Of a DNA stretch of 64,000 bases, positions 23,936 through 33,001 are shown one piece after another. Below the pieces are notes generated by a model. That model worked only from the letters and a program-made list of their open reading frames with translations, was not told where the DNA came from and searched no databases. Position numbers and translations under genes: made by a program. Location: the NCBI RefSeq assembly GCF_002858745.1, contig NZ_PJRO01000016.1, positions 1 through 64,000 of the forward strand, given 5' to 3'. Source of the stretch: Mesorhizobium loti (GTDB taxonomy: Bacteria; Pseudomonadota; Alphaproteobacteria; Rhizobiales; Rhizobiaceae). Each line of letters starts with the position of its first letter. The first letter of the stretch is position 1.

Positions 23936-24622
23936 TCAGTCTAAAAGAAGCTGATAGCCTTGGCCGCGGACAGACTTTATCCGGGACTGCCCTTCTTCCC
24001 TGAGGCCGAGCTTCTGACGCACGCTGCTGATATGGACGTCGATGCGGCGATCGAACGGGGTCAGCGGCTTTCCGAAAGCCCGTTTCGAGATGTCCGCCTT
24101 CGATACCAGCTGGCCGGCATTCCGAGCGAGGACTTCAAGCAAGCTGAACTCCGTACCGGTAAGTTCCAGCGGCTGTCCGTCCCATTCGGCGGTTCTGTTG
24201 CCTGGATGAACCAGCAGCCGCCCGGCTCTTATCGTCTCGGTGGCCGCACCGATCCGAGGCTGGTTCGCACGACGAAGGATGGCACGCACCCTGGCTGCGA
24301 GTTCTCCCGGCGAACAAGGTTTCGTCACATAGTCATCGGCACCGAGGTTCAGGCCGGATATCCGGTCGATGTCATCCCCCCTCGCCGTGAGCATCAGCAC
24401 GGGAACCTGGCTCAGCTTCCTGATCCTTTGCAGAACCTCGATCCCGTTCATTCGAGGCATCATGATGTCGAGCACGATGAGGTCAACCGCGTTGCGCGCG
24501 GCGGCAGCGATCGCCGTGCCGCCTTCCGTACCCGTGGTCACGTCATACCCGTCTTCGACCAGGTATTCCTGCAGCAACGTCGTCAGCTCGAGATCGTCGT
24601 CGATCAGGAGGACCTTGTTCAT
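23936..24622 (-). CDS. OmpR-family response regulator (CpxR-like)
   Basis: A 228-residue protein from ATG 24622 (GGAGTGCA upstream; the frame is open further up but lacks a ribosome site). Receiver 1-115 with LLIDDD, Asp52 in LIVLDIMMPRMNG and YVTKPCSPGEL; winged helix ~135-226 with LTGTEFSLLEVLARNAG and SRIKSVRGQGYQLL, the CpxR-type ending. The upstream region has a four-fold 10-bp array (24682-24716), consistent with autoregulation, and two nearby genes carry the same motif. Confidence 0.9.
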   Translation of the reverse strand: MNKVLLIDDDLELTTLLQEYLVEDGYDVTTGTEGGTAIAAAARNAVDLIVLDIMMPRMNGIEVLQRIRKLSQVPVLMLTARGDDIDRISGLNLGADDYVTKPCSPGELAARVRAILRRANQPRIGAATETIRAGRLLVHPGNRTAEWDGQPLELTGTEFSLLEVLARNAGQLVSKADISKRAFGKPLTPFDRRIDVHISSVRQKLGLREEGQSRIKSVRGQGYQLLLD

Positions 24623-24681
24623 TGCACTCCGTCCATTCGTGCCGGTGCCCATAAGACACAAACGCGCGCGGGCGGCAGGAA

Positions 24682-24716
24682 TTTACGCAGCTTAACACAA
24701 CTTGACTGCGCTTGAC
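24682..24716 (-). promoter_or_regulatory. Four-fold 10-bp array upstream of the CpxR-like gene
   Basis: TTTAC (24682), TTAAC (24692), TTGAC (24702), TTGAC (24712), exactly 10 bases apart; read on the minus strand these are GTCAA, GTCAA, GTTAA, GTAAA. The array begins 60 bases upstream of the start and is in the opposite orientation relative to its gene compared with the 21694 and 22601 arrays. Confidence 0.6.
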
Positions 24717-24810
24717 CCAGACCCGGCTGTCGAATCCCATCGGTGCGATCGCCGCGCGACGACCGCTTCGTCGGGAGCGTCTCATGCGACTGCGTGGGTT
24801 CGGGTCGGGA

Positions 24811-26211
24811 TCAGACCATTCCTGTCGCCAACCCATGGACCACGCCGAGTAGCGAACAGCCTGCCAGCACCCACACCATGCCGACCTTGAAGCGGAACAC
24901 GGCCAGCAGCGCGACGATCGCCAGGGCCAGCGCGGCCAGGTTCACGCTGGCAAGGACCGGAACATCGAGGGCCGCGCCGAAGGCATGGACTTCCCGGATC
25001 TCGCCGAACAGCACATGCAGCGCGAACCAGACGGCGAGGTTCAGGATCACCCCGACCACCGCGGCGGTGATGGTGGCGAGCGCCGCCGACAGCGCCTTGT
25101 TCGAGCGCAGCGCCTCGATGTAGGGCGCGCCGAGGAAAATCCACAGGAAGCAGGGCGTGAACGTCACCCAGGTGGTGAGCAGGCCGCCAAGCATGCCGGC
25201 GAGCAAGGGCGGCAGATCGCCCGGCGCGCGGAAGGCGCCCATGAAACCGACGAACTGGGTGACCATGATCAGCGGGCCAGGCGTGGTCTCGGCCATGCCC
25301 AGCCCGTCCAGCATCTCGCCCGGCTTCAGCCAGCCATAGCTGTCGACCGCCTGCTGGGCGACATAGGCAAGCACGGCATAGGCGCCGCCGAAGGTGACTA
25401 CCGCCATCTTGGAGAAGAAGACGGCGATCTGCGAAAAGACGTTTTCCTGCCCGTAGAACAGCAGCAGGGCCGCCACCGGCGCCAGCCACAGCACGAGCAG
25501 GATCGCCGCCATCCGGAGCGACGATCTGCCGGCGTTGCGGGCATGCGCCGGAATGGCTTCACCAAGCGCGGTATCGGCGTCGGCCACCTTTCCCGCCTTG
25601 CCGTGTCCGCCGGCGGCCGTGAAGGCCGCCCAGCCGGCGCGGCCGCCGGCATAACCGACCAGCGCCGCGGCAAGCACGATCAGCGGGAACGGCATGCGGA
25701 AGACGAAGATGGCGACGAAGGCGGCGGCGGCCAGCGCCACCATGACCGCATTGCGCAGCGCACGCCTGCCGATGCGCACGACAGCTTCCAGCACGATCGC
25801 CAGCACGGCGGCCTTGAGGCCGAAAAACAGCGACTGCACGATGCCGGCATTGCCGAAGATGGCGTAGATCCAGCTCAGCGCCATGATGGCGACGAGGCCG
25901 GGCAGGACGAAGAGGATGCCGGCGACGAGGCCGCCCTTCGTCCTGTGCAGCAGCCAGCCGATATAGATGGCAAGCTGCTGCGCTTCGGGACCGGGCAAAA
26001 GCATGCAGTAGTTCAGCGCATGCAGGAACCGGGTCTCGCCGATCCAGCGTTTTTCCTCGACCAGGATGCGGTGCATGACGGCGATCTGACCGGCCGGACC
26101 ACCAAAACTCAGCGCGGCGATCCTGGCCCACACTTTCACCGCTTCGGCAAAGCTGATGCCGTGCGCTGCCGGACGATCCGCCGTCGATGTGTCGGGCGCC
26201 GCGACCGTCAT
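24811..26211 (-). CDS. chrA: Chromate transporter ChrA
   Basis: A 466-residue membrane protein of the CHR family, long (two-domain) form. Start ATG 26211 overlaps the ChrB stop as ATGA. The N-terminal half has ALSFGGPAGQIAVMHRILVE and NYCMLLPGPEAQQLAIYIGW, the C-terminal half VTFGGAYAVLAYVAQQAV and GLGMAETTPGPLIMVTQFVG; the paired FGG and PGP motifs are the family signature. It exports chromate by proton antiport. Cotranscribed with the chromate resistance regulator-like gene upstream. Confidence 0.95.
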   Translation of the reverse strand: MTVAAPDTSTADRPAAHGISFAEAVKVWARIAALSFGGPAGQIAVMHRILVEEKRWIGETRFLHALNYCMLLPGPEAQQLAIYIGWLLHRTKGGLVAGILFVLPGLVAIMALSWIYAIFGNAGIVQSLFFGLKAAVLAIVLEAVVRIGRRALRNAVMVALAAAAFVAIFVFRMPFPLIVLAAALVGYAGGRAGWAAFTAAGGHGKAGKVADADTALGEAIPAHARNAGRSSLRMAAILLVLWLAPVAALLLFYGQENVFSQIAVFFSKMAVVTFGGAYAVLAYVAQQAVDSYGWLKPGEMLDGLGMAETTPGPLIMVTQFVGFMGAFRAPGDLPPLLAGMLGGLLTTWVTFTPCFLWIFLGAPYIEALRSNKALSAALATITAAVVGVILNLAVWFALHVLFGEIREVHAFGAALDVPVLASVNLAALALAIVALLAVFRFKVGMVWVLAGCSLLGVVHGLATGMV

Positions 26212-27032
26212 GTCGCGGCTCCCGGCTTGGCGCTCGGCCAGTTGTGGCGCTCGTCCGTCGCGTCGCGGCACCAGCGGTAGAAGGCATCGTAGAGCGTCAT
26301 GCCTGCTTCCAGCTGCGCCAGGTCGTCGGAATACAGGCGCGACAGGCCGAGCGAAGCCGCAAGCAGCCCCGCCGCTTCCGGAGCCAGGTCGAAGCGGGCC
26401 GTATCGGCGCCACGCACGATGGTGGCGAGCCGGAGAAGCGGTTGCGTGGCGAGGCCGAACTCCTCGACCATGGTGTCGAAGGTGCAGGTCTCGCCGCGAT
26501 GGCTCCAGAAGACGTTTTCGACGTCGAACGGCGTGGCATCGAACCTGTCGGCGACACCCGCCACTTCCTGCGGGACAACGAACAGGAATGCCGCCTGCGG
26601 GTCGACAAAACGGCGGATCAGCCAGGGACAGGCGATGCGGTCGATCTTCGGGCGCGCCCGCGTCACCCACACGGTGCGGCCCACCGCATCGCGCGGCGGC
26701 ACCGTGGCGGCAGGGACCGCGGGCAGGCCGGAAGCAAACCAGGCTTCGATGCCGCCTTCGAGCGACTCGGCAGGCAGGCCGAGTTGCCGCAGCCACGCTG
26801 CGCAACCTTCGCTCAGTTTCCTGCCGGCCTGGCAGATCGCGACGGCTGAAGGCCGGGCGATCGCCTGGTGCCATGTCTGGACGTCCCGGTGGGATCGCCT
26901 GAATGAGCCCGGCACGAGCCGTGGATCGAGGGCGAAATCCTCGTCATTGCGCACGTCGATCAGCGCCGGGCATTGCGGCGTGCCGATCAGGCGGGCGAGC
27001 TTGTCGATAGAGATGGTGGTCGGGGATGGCAT
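26208..27032 (-). CDS. chrB: Rhodanese–ChrB domain chromate resistance protein
   Basis: A 274-residue protein from ATG 27032 (GGAAGGACG upstream). Residues ~1-105 are a rhodanese domain (ALIDVRNDEDF, AVAICQAGRKLSEG with active Cys67, SLEGGIEAW); residues ~120-270 are the ChrB C-terminal domain (WVTRARPKIDRIACPWLIRR, HRGETCTFDTMVEEFGL). ChrB proteins act in chromate sensing or resistance. The fusion with rhodanese is a known variant. The stop overlaps the chrA start. Confidence 0.85.
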   Translation of the reverse strand: MPSPTTISIDKLARLIGTPQCPALIDVRNDEDFALDPRLVPGSFRRSHRDVQTWHQAIARPSAVAICQAGRKLSEGCAAWLRQLGLPAESLEGGIEAWFASGLPAVPAATVPPRDAVGRTVWVTRARPKIDRIACPWLIRRFVDPQAAFLFVVPQEVAGVADRFDATPFDVENVFWSHRGETCTFDTMVEEFGLATQPLLRLATIVRGADTARFDLAPEAAGLLAASLGLSRLYSDDLAQLEAGMTLYDAFYRWCRDATDERHNWPSAKPGAAT

Positions 27033-27304
27033 GACGCGTCCTTCCGTATCACGGGTTTGTGGACGCGATGCTTGGGCCTGAGCCTCGTGGGGAGATCGCA
27101 ATCCCCATGGCCGGATGATTTGCCCGAGCCGGAGGCAAGTCAAGCGTTATGTGCGAATGCGCTGACGCAACGCGGCATCCCGGTTCCCGCAATCCGGTGT
27201 TGCGGTCTGTGTTTGCCGGAAAAACAATTTGATCGCGGTTGCCTCAAATCGCGCGGAATCCACGCGCGTTGATCAAGGATCGTTGATGATGGAAGGAGGG
27301 GCAG

Positions 27305-27652
27305 ATGAAACTGTCGTTTCTCATTTTGGCCGGCGCGATCTCGCTGGCTGCGTTCGAGGCACAAGCCGCGCCCGCGCTGAAGCCCGACGCAGCCGCGTCG
27401 GATGGCCTGCTGCAGCAGGCTCACGTAACCTGCGCCTACCTGACGCGCGACGGCTACTGTGTGCGGCCGCGCAAACACTACCGCAAGCATCAACGCCAGC
27501 AGTGGCGCGACGATCGGCCGGTCTATCGCACTTATGAGCCCTATCAGCAGGACGACTATTCCTGGCGCTATGAACGCCCACGCCCGATCATCCGCATCGC
27601 GCCGAGCTATCCACCGATCTACGATGACGGCTGGGATGATGATGACGACTAG
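27305..27652 (+). CDS. Small exported protein, basic/aromatic with acidic tail
   Basis: A 115-residue protein with GGAGGGGCAG before ATG. Signal peptide MKLSFLILAGAISLAAFEAQ, cleavage near AQA. The mature part has two Cys (AHVTCAYLTRDGYCVRPRK), a basic stretch, Tyr-rich YRTYEPYQQDDYSWRYERPR and ends in a run of Asp. No enzymatic motif. Similar secreted small proteins occur in Mesorhizobium without known role. The following 27653-28002 region shows only a weak hairpin (CCGGACCAGCCTGCCGG area) and no gene. Confidence 0.65.
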   Translation: MKLSFLILAGAISLAAFEAQAAPALKPDAAASDGLLQQAHVTCAYLTRDGYCVRPRKHYRKHQRQQWRDDRPVYRTYEPYQQDDYSWRYERPRPIIRIAPSYPPIYDDGWDDDDD

Positions 27653-28002
27653 CCGCGGCCTGGAGGCTGGTGAACGCCGGTCATGACCTCAATGACTGCG
27701 AGACCCGGTGCGGCGCACCCGGCTCCGGCAGCCGCCACTCGGGAACCAGACGATGCAACGGTCAGATGTGATGGCAGGCAGCGGATAGCGGCAGGACTAT
27801 CCGGACCAGCCTGCCGGGCAGAACACGGCAGAGCAGCACGGGGATCGCGGCCGGGCATGGAATGAGACCGCCGACCGGTCGGAACAGCACGCATGCCGCC
27901 CGTTTTGTTGCCAAACCTGGCTAATGATCCTAGTCTGCCGGTGTCGAGGCTTGACACTATTTTGACCGCAATGACTGGGCATCAAACCGCAGGCAATCGT
28001 TG

Positions 28003-29037
28003 ATGGACGATCGGACCGAGTTCGATTTCGTCGATAGCCGGTTCGTCGGTGGCCAGATGTCTGCTGAGGCCGAGACGAAAATCGATATCGGCTCGGTCAG
28101 CCGGATCGGGTCACGCCTCTCGGCGTGGCGCGACTACCTCAACGCCTATTATTATCCGCTGGATCTCTCGACGCCTGCCAGCCTGTTTCAGGTCGGCCGG
28201 CTTTCCGTTCAGGACGTGGCCTCGATCCGGATCGGGGTTCTGCATAGCGACCCGATGACCGTGGAGAGGCATCCAACCCATATCGGCCGCTATGGCGAAG
28301 ATTTCTTCATGATGCCGATGCCGGGTTCCGGCAGCCTGCAGCTCATCCAGCGCGGGCGCGAATGCGAGGTGCGGCCGGGTGATCTTGCCTTCATCGGCAC
28401 CGGCGACCCCTATGTCTACAAGCAGCCGACCCGCAATTCCGTCGCAGCCATCCGGCTACCCGCCGACATGGTGCGGGCGCGCATACCCTGGATCGACGAC
28501 ATGACGGCGCTGCAATGCCCGAAGGAGCAGCCGCTGGTCAGCCTGTTCCAGGACTTCCTCAGATCTGTCGTGCGCAACAGCACGACGCTGTCCGACCCTC
28601 AGGCAGGCTTCCTGCGCAGCTCGCTGTTCGATCTGCTGGCGCTGGCGCTGACCGTGCCAGCGACGGTTGCCTCCGACGAGACATCGGTGCGGTTCGCGCA
28701 CCGCCAGCGCATCCTGCGCCACATCGAGGAGCATGTCTGCGACCCGGCGCTGACCAGCGCCAGCATCGCGCAGAATCTCGGTTTGTCGCCGCGCTACATC
28801 CAGAAGATCTTCGCCGCGAGGGACGAAACCCTGACCGAGGTCATCCGCCGGCGCCGCGTCGCGGAGGCGCAGCGGCTGCTGGGCAGCGGCCATTTCGCCA
28901 GGCGGTCCGTCGAAGAGATCTCCTACCGCGCGGGGTTCCTCGACGCCGCCTATTTCAGCCGCGTCTTCCGGCAGGAGACCGGCATGTCGCCCGGCGAATA
29001 TCGCAGGCTGCATGCCGGCAAGCCATCACGCGGCTGA
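28003..29037 (+). CDS. AraC-family regulator (AraC-binding-like domain)
   Basis: A 344-residue protein; ATG 28003 (a TTG precedes it). Residues ~40-200 are an AraC-binding-like sensing domain (FQVGRLSVQDVASIRIGVL, GRECEVRPGDLAFIGTGDPY). The C-terminal ~100 residues carry two helix-turn-helix motifs (LTSASIAQNLGLSPRYIQKI, VEEISYRAGFLDAAYFSRVF) and the GMSPGEYRR ending. Convergent with, and overlapping by 12 bases, the hydantoinase B gene; it may regulate that operon, but the arrangement does not prove it. Confidence 0.85.
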   Translation: MDDRTEFDFVDSRFVGGQMSAEAETKIDIGSVSRIGSRLSAWRDYLNAYYYPLDLSTPASLFQVGRLSVQDVASIRIGVLHSDPMTVERHPTHIGRYGEDFFMMPMPGSGSLQLIQRGRECEVRPGDLAFIGTGDPYVYKQPTRNSVAAIRLPADMVRARIPWIDDMTALQCPKEQPLVSLFQDFLRSVVRNSTTLSDPQAGFLRSSLFDLLALALTVPATVASDETSVRFAHRQRILRHIEEHVCDPALTSASIAQNLGLSPRYIQKIFAARDETLTEVIRRRRVAEAQRLLGSGHFARRSVEEISYRAGFLDAAYFSRVFRQETGMSPGEYRRLHAGKPSRG

Positions 29038-30819
29038 ACGCAGTTCCGATCGCAGCGCCGCGGTTGCGGCATCGTCGACCTGCAATGTGTCGGTATCCGC
29101 GCCCGAGAACACCACGCCGTAGATGTCGCGGGCCCGGTCTGGGGTTTCGTAGCGCTCAAGCACATCGACGAGCACGCGCCTGGGATCGCGCTCCAGCGGA
29201 TCGCCATAACCGCCGCCGCCAGCCTGGTTCCCTTTCACATACTCGTCCTTGCGCACGGTGAGCACGGCTATGTTCGGCAATTCCTCTTCCTGGCCGTTGG
29301 CACCGACCTTCCAGTGCCGGCAGCGCAGGCCGTCATGGCCGCCGCGAACGCCCTTGGGCGGATAGACCGTGCCGTCGCAGGGCCAGATCACCTCCATCGG
29401 CCGTTCCTTCGGGCCGTAGGCTACCTCCATGGCCGGCGCGCCGCGATATTTTCCGGCTCCGCCGGTGCCCGGCATCAGGCGCAGGAAGCGGATGGCGATC
29501 GGATGCTTGAGCTCGTCGATCTCGACGGAATCGCGGTACATCAGCCCCGCGGCGACCGGCAGGCCGTAGGTGATCCAGCCATCGGCGAGCGGCGAACCCG
29601 GCCCGCCGGCATTGGCCAGGAACAGCTGGTTGACATAGGCCGCATTGTCGACGCGGTGATCCTTGCCGGAGACAACGGCGCAGCCGGCGCCCATGCCGAG
29701 GCCGCCCTCGGCCAGCCCCCAGCCGTCGCCGAGTTCGGCAAAGGCCGACTGCACGATGTTCACCAGCCGGTCGGCGATGTTGGTCGTCGCCACCGAGCAG
29801 CTGTGCGGGAATTGCGGGCGCCCGGCAACGCAGCCATCACGCAGCTTCAGGCGGATGCGGCGGAACGAACCGGAGTTGCGCGGCACCGAGGTATCCAGCG
29901 CGTTGAAGATGCCGGTGATGGTCGAGGCGGAGGTGCAGGCCTCGCTTTCGTTGAAGCCGCATTCGACGTTGTCGACATTGTCGGTGAGGTCTATCTCGAT
30001 CATCGCGTCAGCCGGATCGATGTCGATGGTGACGTTCAGCGGAATGCCGTCCGGCAACAATTCGCCGAACGGATCATGGGCGCCCGAATTGCGCAGCGTC
30101 ACACGCGGCAGGTTGCGGATCGCCTGGATCATGCGCTGTTCGGAATAGATGAACCAGTGGCGCACGAACGCCTTGATCTGGTCCTTGCCGTATTTGGCGC
30201 AGAGCTCCTTCAGCCGCCGTTCGGCAATGCGCGCCGAACCGATGCCTGCCAGGAAATCGCCATACCACTGGTCGGGCACGCGGATGCGCGAGCGGCACAT
30301 GCGCACGACATCCTCGACCATCTGGTAGTCTTTCTGGATGCGCACGGCCGGGAAGATCAAGGCGCCTTCCGCATACTGGTCCTTGGCGCCGGCCATGTAG
30401 GTGGTCGGCAGCGCGTTGCCGATATCGGCCTGGTGGGCCTTGGCGACCGCCGTGAACAGATGTTCACCGTCGACGAACACCGGTACAAGATAGGTGTGGT
30501 CGCCGGCATGGGTGTTGCCCGAATAGGGGTCGTTGTGCAGGTAGCAGTCGCCCTCGCGCAGTTGGTCGCCGGCGAAGTCGCACATCGCCTTGGTCTGCAT
30601 GTGGCTGCCGAAGATGTGGATGGGCAGGCCTTCGGCCGAGGCAAGCAGCCGGTTGTCACCGGTGCAGATCGAACAGCTGAAATCGCGCGCGCCGTTGATG
30701 ACGCCCGAACGCGCGGCGCGCAGCAAGGTGTTGGTCATCTCGCGGATGATGCCGTCGATGCGGTTGGCGATGATCGCCGTCATGTAGGGATCGAAATCGG
30801 TTTCGGTCGTGTTGGTCAT
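29026..30819 (-). CDS. hyuB: Hydantoinase B / oxoprolinase-type subunit
   Basis: A 597-residue protein of the HyuB family: RIDGIIREMTNTLLRAARSG, the metal-binding-type GDCYLHNDPYSGNTHAGDHT, and the C-terminal NQAGGGGYGDPLERDP. With the HyuA subunit it hydrolyses five-membered cyclic amides such as N-methylhydantoin in an ATP-dependent way. Start ATG 30819. It follows hyuA by 48 bases on the minus strand. Confidence 0.9.
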   Translation of the reverse strand: MTNTTETDFDPYMTAIIANRIDGIIREMTNTLLRAARSGVINGARDFSCSICTGDNRLLASAEGLPIHIFGSHMQTKAMCDFAGDQLREGDCYLHNDPYSGNTHAGDHTYLVPVFVDGEHLFTAVAKAHQADIGNALPTTYMAGAKDQYAEGALIFPAVRIQKDYQMVEDVVRMCRSRIRVPDQWYGDFLAGIGSARIAERRLKELCAKYGKDQIKAFVRHWFIYSEQRMIQAIRNLPRVTLRNSGAHDPFGELLPDGIPLNVTIDIDPADAMIEIDLTDNVDNVECGFNESEACTSASTITGIFNALDTSVPRNSGSFRRIRLKLRDGCVAGRPQFPHSCSVATTNIADRLVNIVQSAFAELGDGWGLAEGGLGMGAGCAVVSGKDHRVDNAAYVNQLFLANAGGPGSPLADGWITYGLPVAAGLMYRDSVEIDELKHPIAIRFLRLMPGTGGAGKYRGAPAMEVAYGPKERPMEVIWPCDGTVYPPKGVRGGHDGLRCRHWKVGANGQEEELPNIAVLTVRKDEYVKGNQAGGGGYGDPLERDPRRVLVDVLERYETPDRARDIYGVVFSGADTDTLQVDDAATAALRSELRSAA

Positions 30820-30867
30820 GGCATGGTCCTCAAATGGAAAACTCGAGCGTCGCATGGTCCTTCGAGG

Positions 30868-32946
30868 TCATGCTTCGGCGATCTCGAGCAGGTAATGGCC
30901 GTTGCCGCTAATCGAGACGGCCATCTCCGGATAAACGACGAGCGTCGTCGTCGTTTCCTCGATGATGGCAGGTCCTTCGATGCGGCTGCCGCGGACGAGG
31001 TCCTCGGCCTTGAAGATCGGAACCTCGGCCGGGGTGCTGTCGCCGAAGAAGCAGGGCCGCTTCGTGGCGCTCGGCTTTGCGGCGCGCGCTTGCGCCGGCT
31101 GCGAAGGCACCAGCGGCTCCGACAGGGCCACCATCAGGCGGGCCTTCCAGCTCACCGTCTCGATCGGGCTGTTGGCGTCGCGCACCGCAAAGACCCGCTC
31201 ATGCACATCGTGGAAGGCGTCGAGATAGGCCGGGACATCGCCATTGCCGGCGAAGCGTTCGGTCGCCAGCGGCGTGTCGAGTTCCCAGATCTGGCCGAGA
31301 TAGCGGGCCTCGCCGAACCGCTCGATCGTATAGGCGTCGTCACGGCCCGGAAGTCGGCGCCGGAAGGCGTGCAGCTTCTCGTCGAGCTTGTCCAGCACCT
31401 CGTTGACGCGCTCGCTGTCGAAGCGGTTCGACGGCATCACCAGGCTCTGCGCCTCCTCCGCCACGATGTGCGCGAACTGCATGCCGGCGGCTGAGAGGGC
31501 GGAGGCGCTGTTGGGCAGGACGACATTGCGGCAGCCGAGTTCCTTGGCGATCAGCATGATGTTGACGCCGGCGGCGCCGCCACCGGCAACGATGGTGCTT
31601 TCGCGCGGATTGACGCCTTCATTGATGGTGACGTCGCCGATGGCGCGCACCATCAGGTCGCTGGCGAGGCTGAGGATGCGGAAGGCGGTTTCCTCGACCG
31701 ACAGGCCGATGCGAACCGCGACTTCGCTGACGGCATTCCTGGCTGCGTCCACATCGAGCTGCATGCGCCCGCCGAGGAAATAATCGGGATCGAAATAGCC
31801 CAGAACGACCGCCGCGTCGGAGACCGTCGGCTTGGTGCCGCCGCGCCCGTAACAGGCCGGACCGGGAACGGAGCCCGCCGACATCGGCCCGACGCGCATC
31901 AGCCCGCCATCGTCGATCCAGGCGATCGATCCGCCGCCGGCGCCGATCGAGCGCATGTCGACGGCCGAGATGCCGAGCAGGTCGCCGGTATAACGCGGAC
32001 CGAGCCAGGTATCGCGGCTGAAGGTCAGGTGGCCGTCACGCACCACCCCGACATCGAAGGTCGTGCCGCCGGTGTCGCAGACGATCACGTCCTCGCCCAT
32101 CTGTTCCAGGCGCGAGTAGTTGATCGCCGCGACCGGCGCCATGGCAGGGCCAGAGCCGACCGTATAGATCGGCTTCTCGATCAGCCCGTCGATGCTGGAG
32201 CAGCCGCCGGCGGCGGTGCTGACCAGGATCTCTCCGCCATAACCCGCAAGGCGCAGGTCGTTTTCGAGGTCGCGCAGATGCGCCTGCATCAGCGGTTTCA
32301 GCGAAGCGTCGATCGCCGTCGCCGAGGCCCGGCGATATTCGCGCACGACCGGGATCAGCTGATGCGACAGCGTATAGGGCACGCCCGGCAAGACCTCTTC
32401 GATCAGGCTGCCGACCTGCAGCTCATGGGCGGGGTTGGCGATCGACCACAGGAAGCAGACGGCGATGGCCTCGAAACCCTGTTCGGCCAGCCCGGCTATC
32501 GTCTTGCGGGCCTCGGCCAGGTTGAGCGGGATGACCGTCTGGCCTTCGGAATCGATGCGTTCCTCGATCTCGAAAGTGTACCGGCGCGGAATGTAGGGAT
32601 GCGGATAGTCCTGCGAGAAATCGTGCGGGTTGAACTTGCCGCCCTCCTTCAGCACCAGCACGTCTGGAAAGCCTTCAGTGGTGAGAAGCGCGGTCTTGGC
32701 CGCGCTCTTGGTGACGATGGCGTTGGTCGCCCGCGTCGTACCGTAGATCAGCAGCGCGGTGTCGCGCAGCAGATCTTCGAGCGTGATGCCCATATGCTCC
32801 GCCGCATGCGCAATGGCATTGCGCATGCCTTCGAAGATGCGGCTCGGCGTGGTCAGCGACTTGCCGATGGTGAAGGTGCCGGCACTGTCGCTGACGACGA
32901 CGTCGGTAAAGGTCCCGCCGGTGTCGACGGAGATACGGTAGGTCAT
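30868..32946 (-). CDS. hyuA: Hydantoinase A / oxoprolinase-type subunit
   Basis: A 692-residue protein of the acetone carboxylase/hydantoinase alpha family. The N-terminal ATP-binding motif DTGGTFTDVV (8-17) is intact, with IYGTTRATNAIVTKSAAKTA and VCDTGGTTFDVGVVRDGHL further on, and GGGAAGVNIMLIAKELGC late in the chain. ATG 32946 follows GGAGTC. Lies between the permease and hyuB genes; the three form one operon for uptake and ring opening of a hydantoin-like compound. Confidence 0.9.
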   Translation of the reverse strand: MTYRISVDTGGTFTDVVVSDSAGTFTIGKSLTTPSRIFEGMRNAIAHAAEHMGITLEDLLRDTALLIYGTTRATNAIVTKSAAKTALLTTEGFPDVLVLKEGGKFNPHDFSQDYPHPYIPRRYTFEIEERIDSEGQTVIPLNLAEARKTIAGLAEQGFEAIAVCFLWSIANPAHELQVGSLIEEVLPGVPYTLSHQLIPVVREYRRASATAIDASLKPLMQAHLRDLENDLRLAGYGGEILVSTAAGGCSSIDGLIEKPIYTVGSGPAMAPVAAINYSRLEQMGEDVIVCDTGGTTFDVGVVRDGHLTFSRDTWLGPRYTGDLLGISAVDMRSIGAGGGSIAWIDDGGLMRVGPMSAGSVPGPACYGRGGTKPTVSDAAVVLGYFDPDYFLGGRMQLDVDAARNAVSEVAVRIGLSVEETAFRILSLASDLMVRAIGDVTINEGVNPRESTIVAGGGAAGVNIMLIAKELGCRNVVLPNSASALSAAGMQFAHIVAEEAQSLVMPSNRFDSERVNEVLDKLDEKLHAFRRRLPGRDDAYTIERFGEARYLGQIWELDTPLATERFAGNGDVPAYLDAFHDVHERVFAVRDANSPIETVSWKARLMVALSEPLVPSQPAQARAAKPSATKRPCFFGDSTPAEVPIFKAEDLVRGSRIEGPAIIEETTTTLVVYPEMAVSISGNGHYLLEIAEA

Positions 32947-33001
32947 GGGCAATAGACTCCGATAGGCGATTTCACAGGGAAGAGAAGGGTGCGCTGCCTG
33001 A

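Noticed and set aside
29314..31494. 726-codon open frame on the plus strand
   Set aside because: Antisense to hyuB and hyuA, both with complete family motifs; typical shadow composition.
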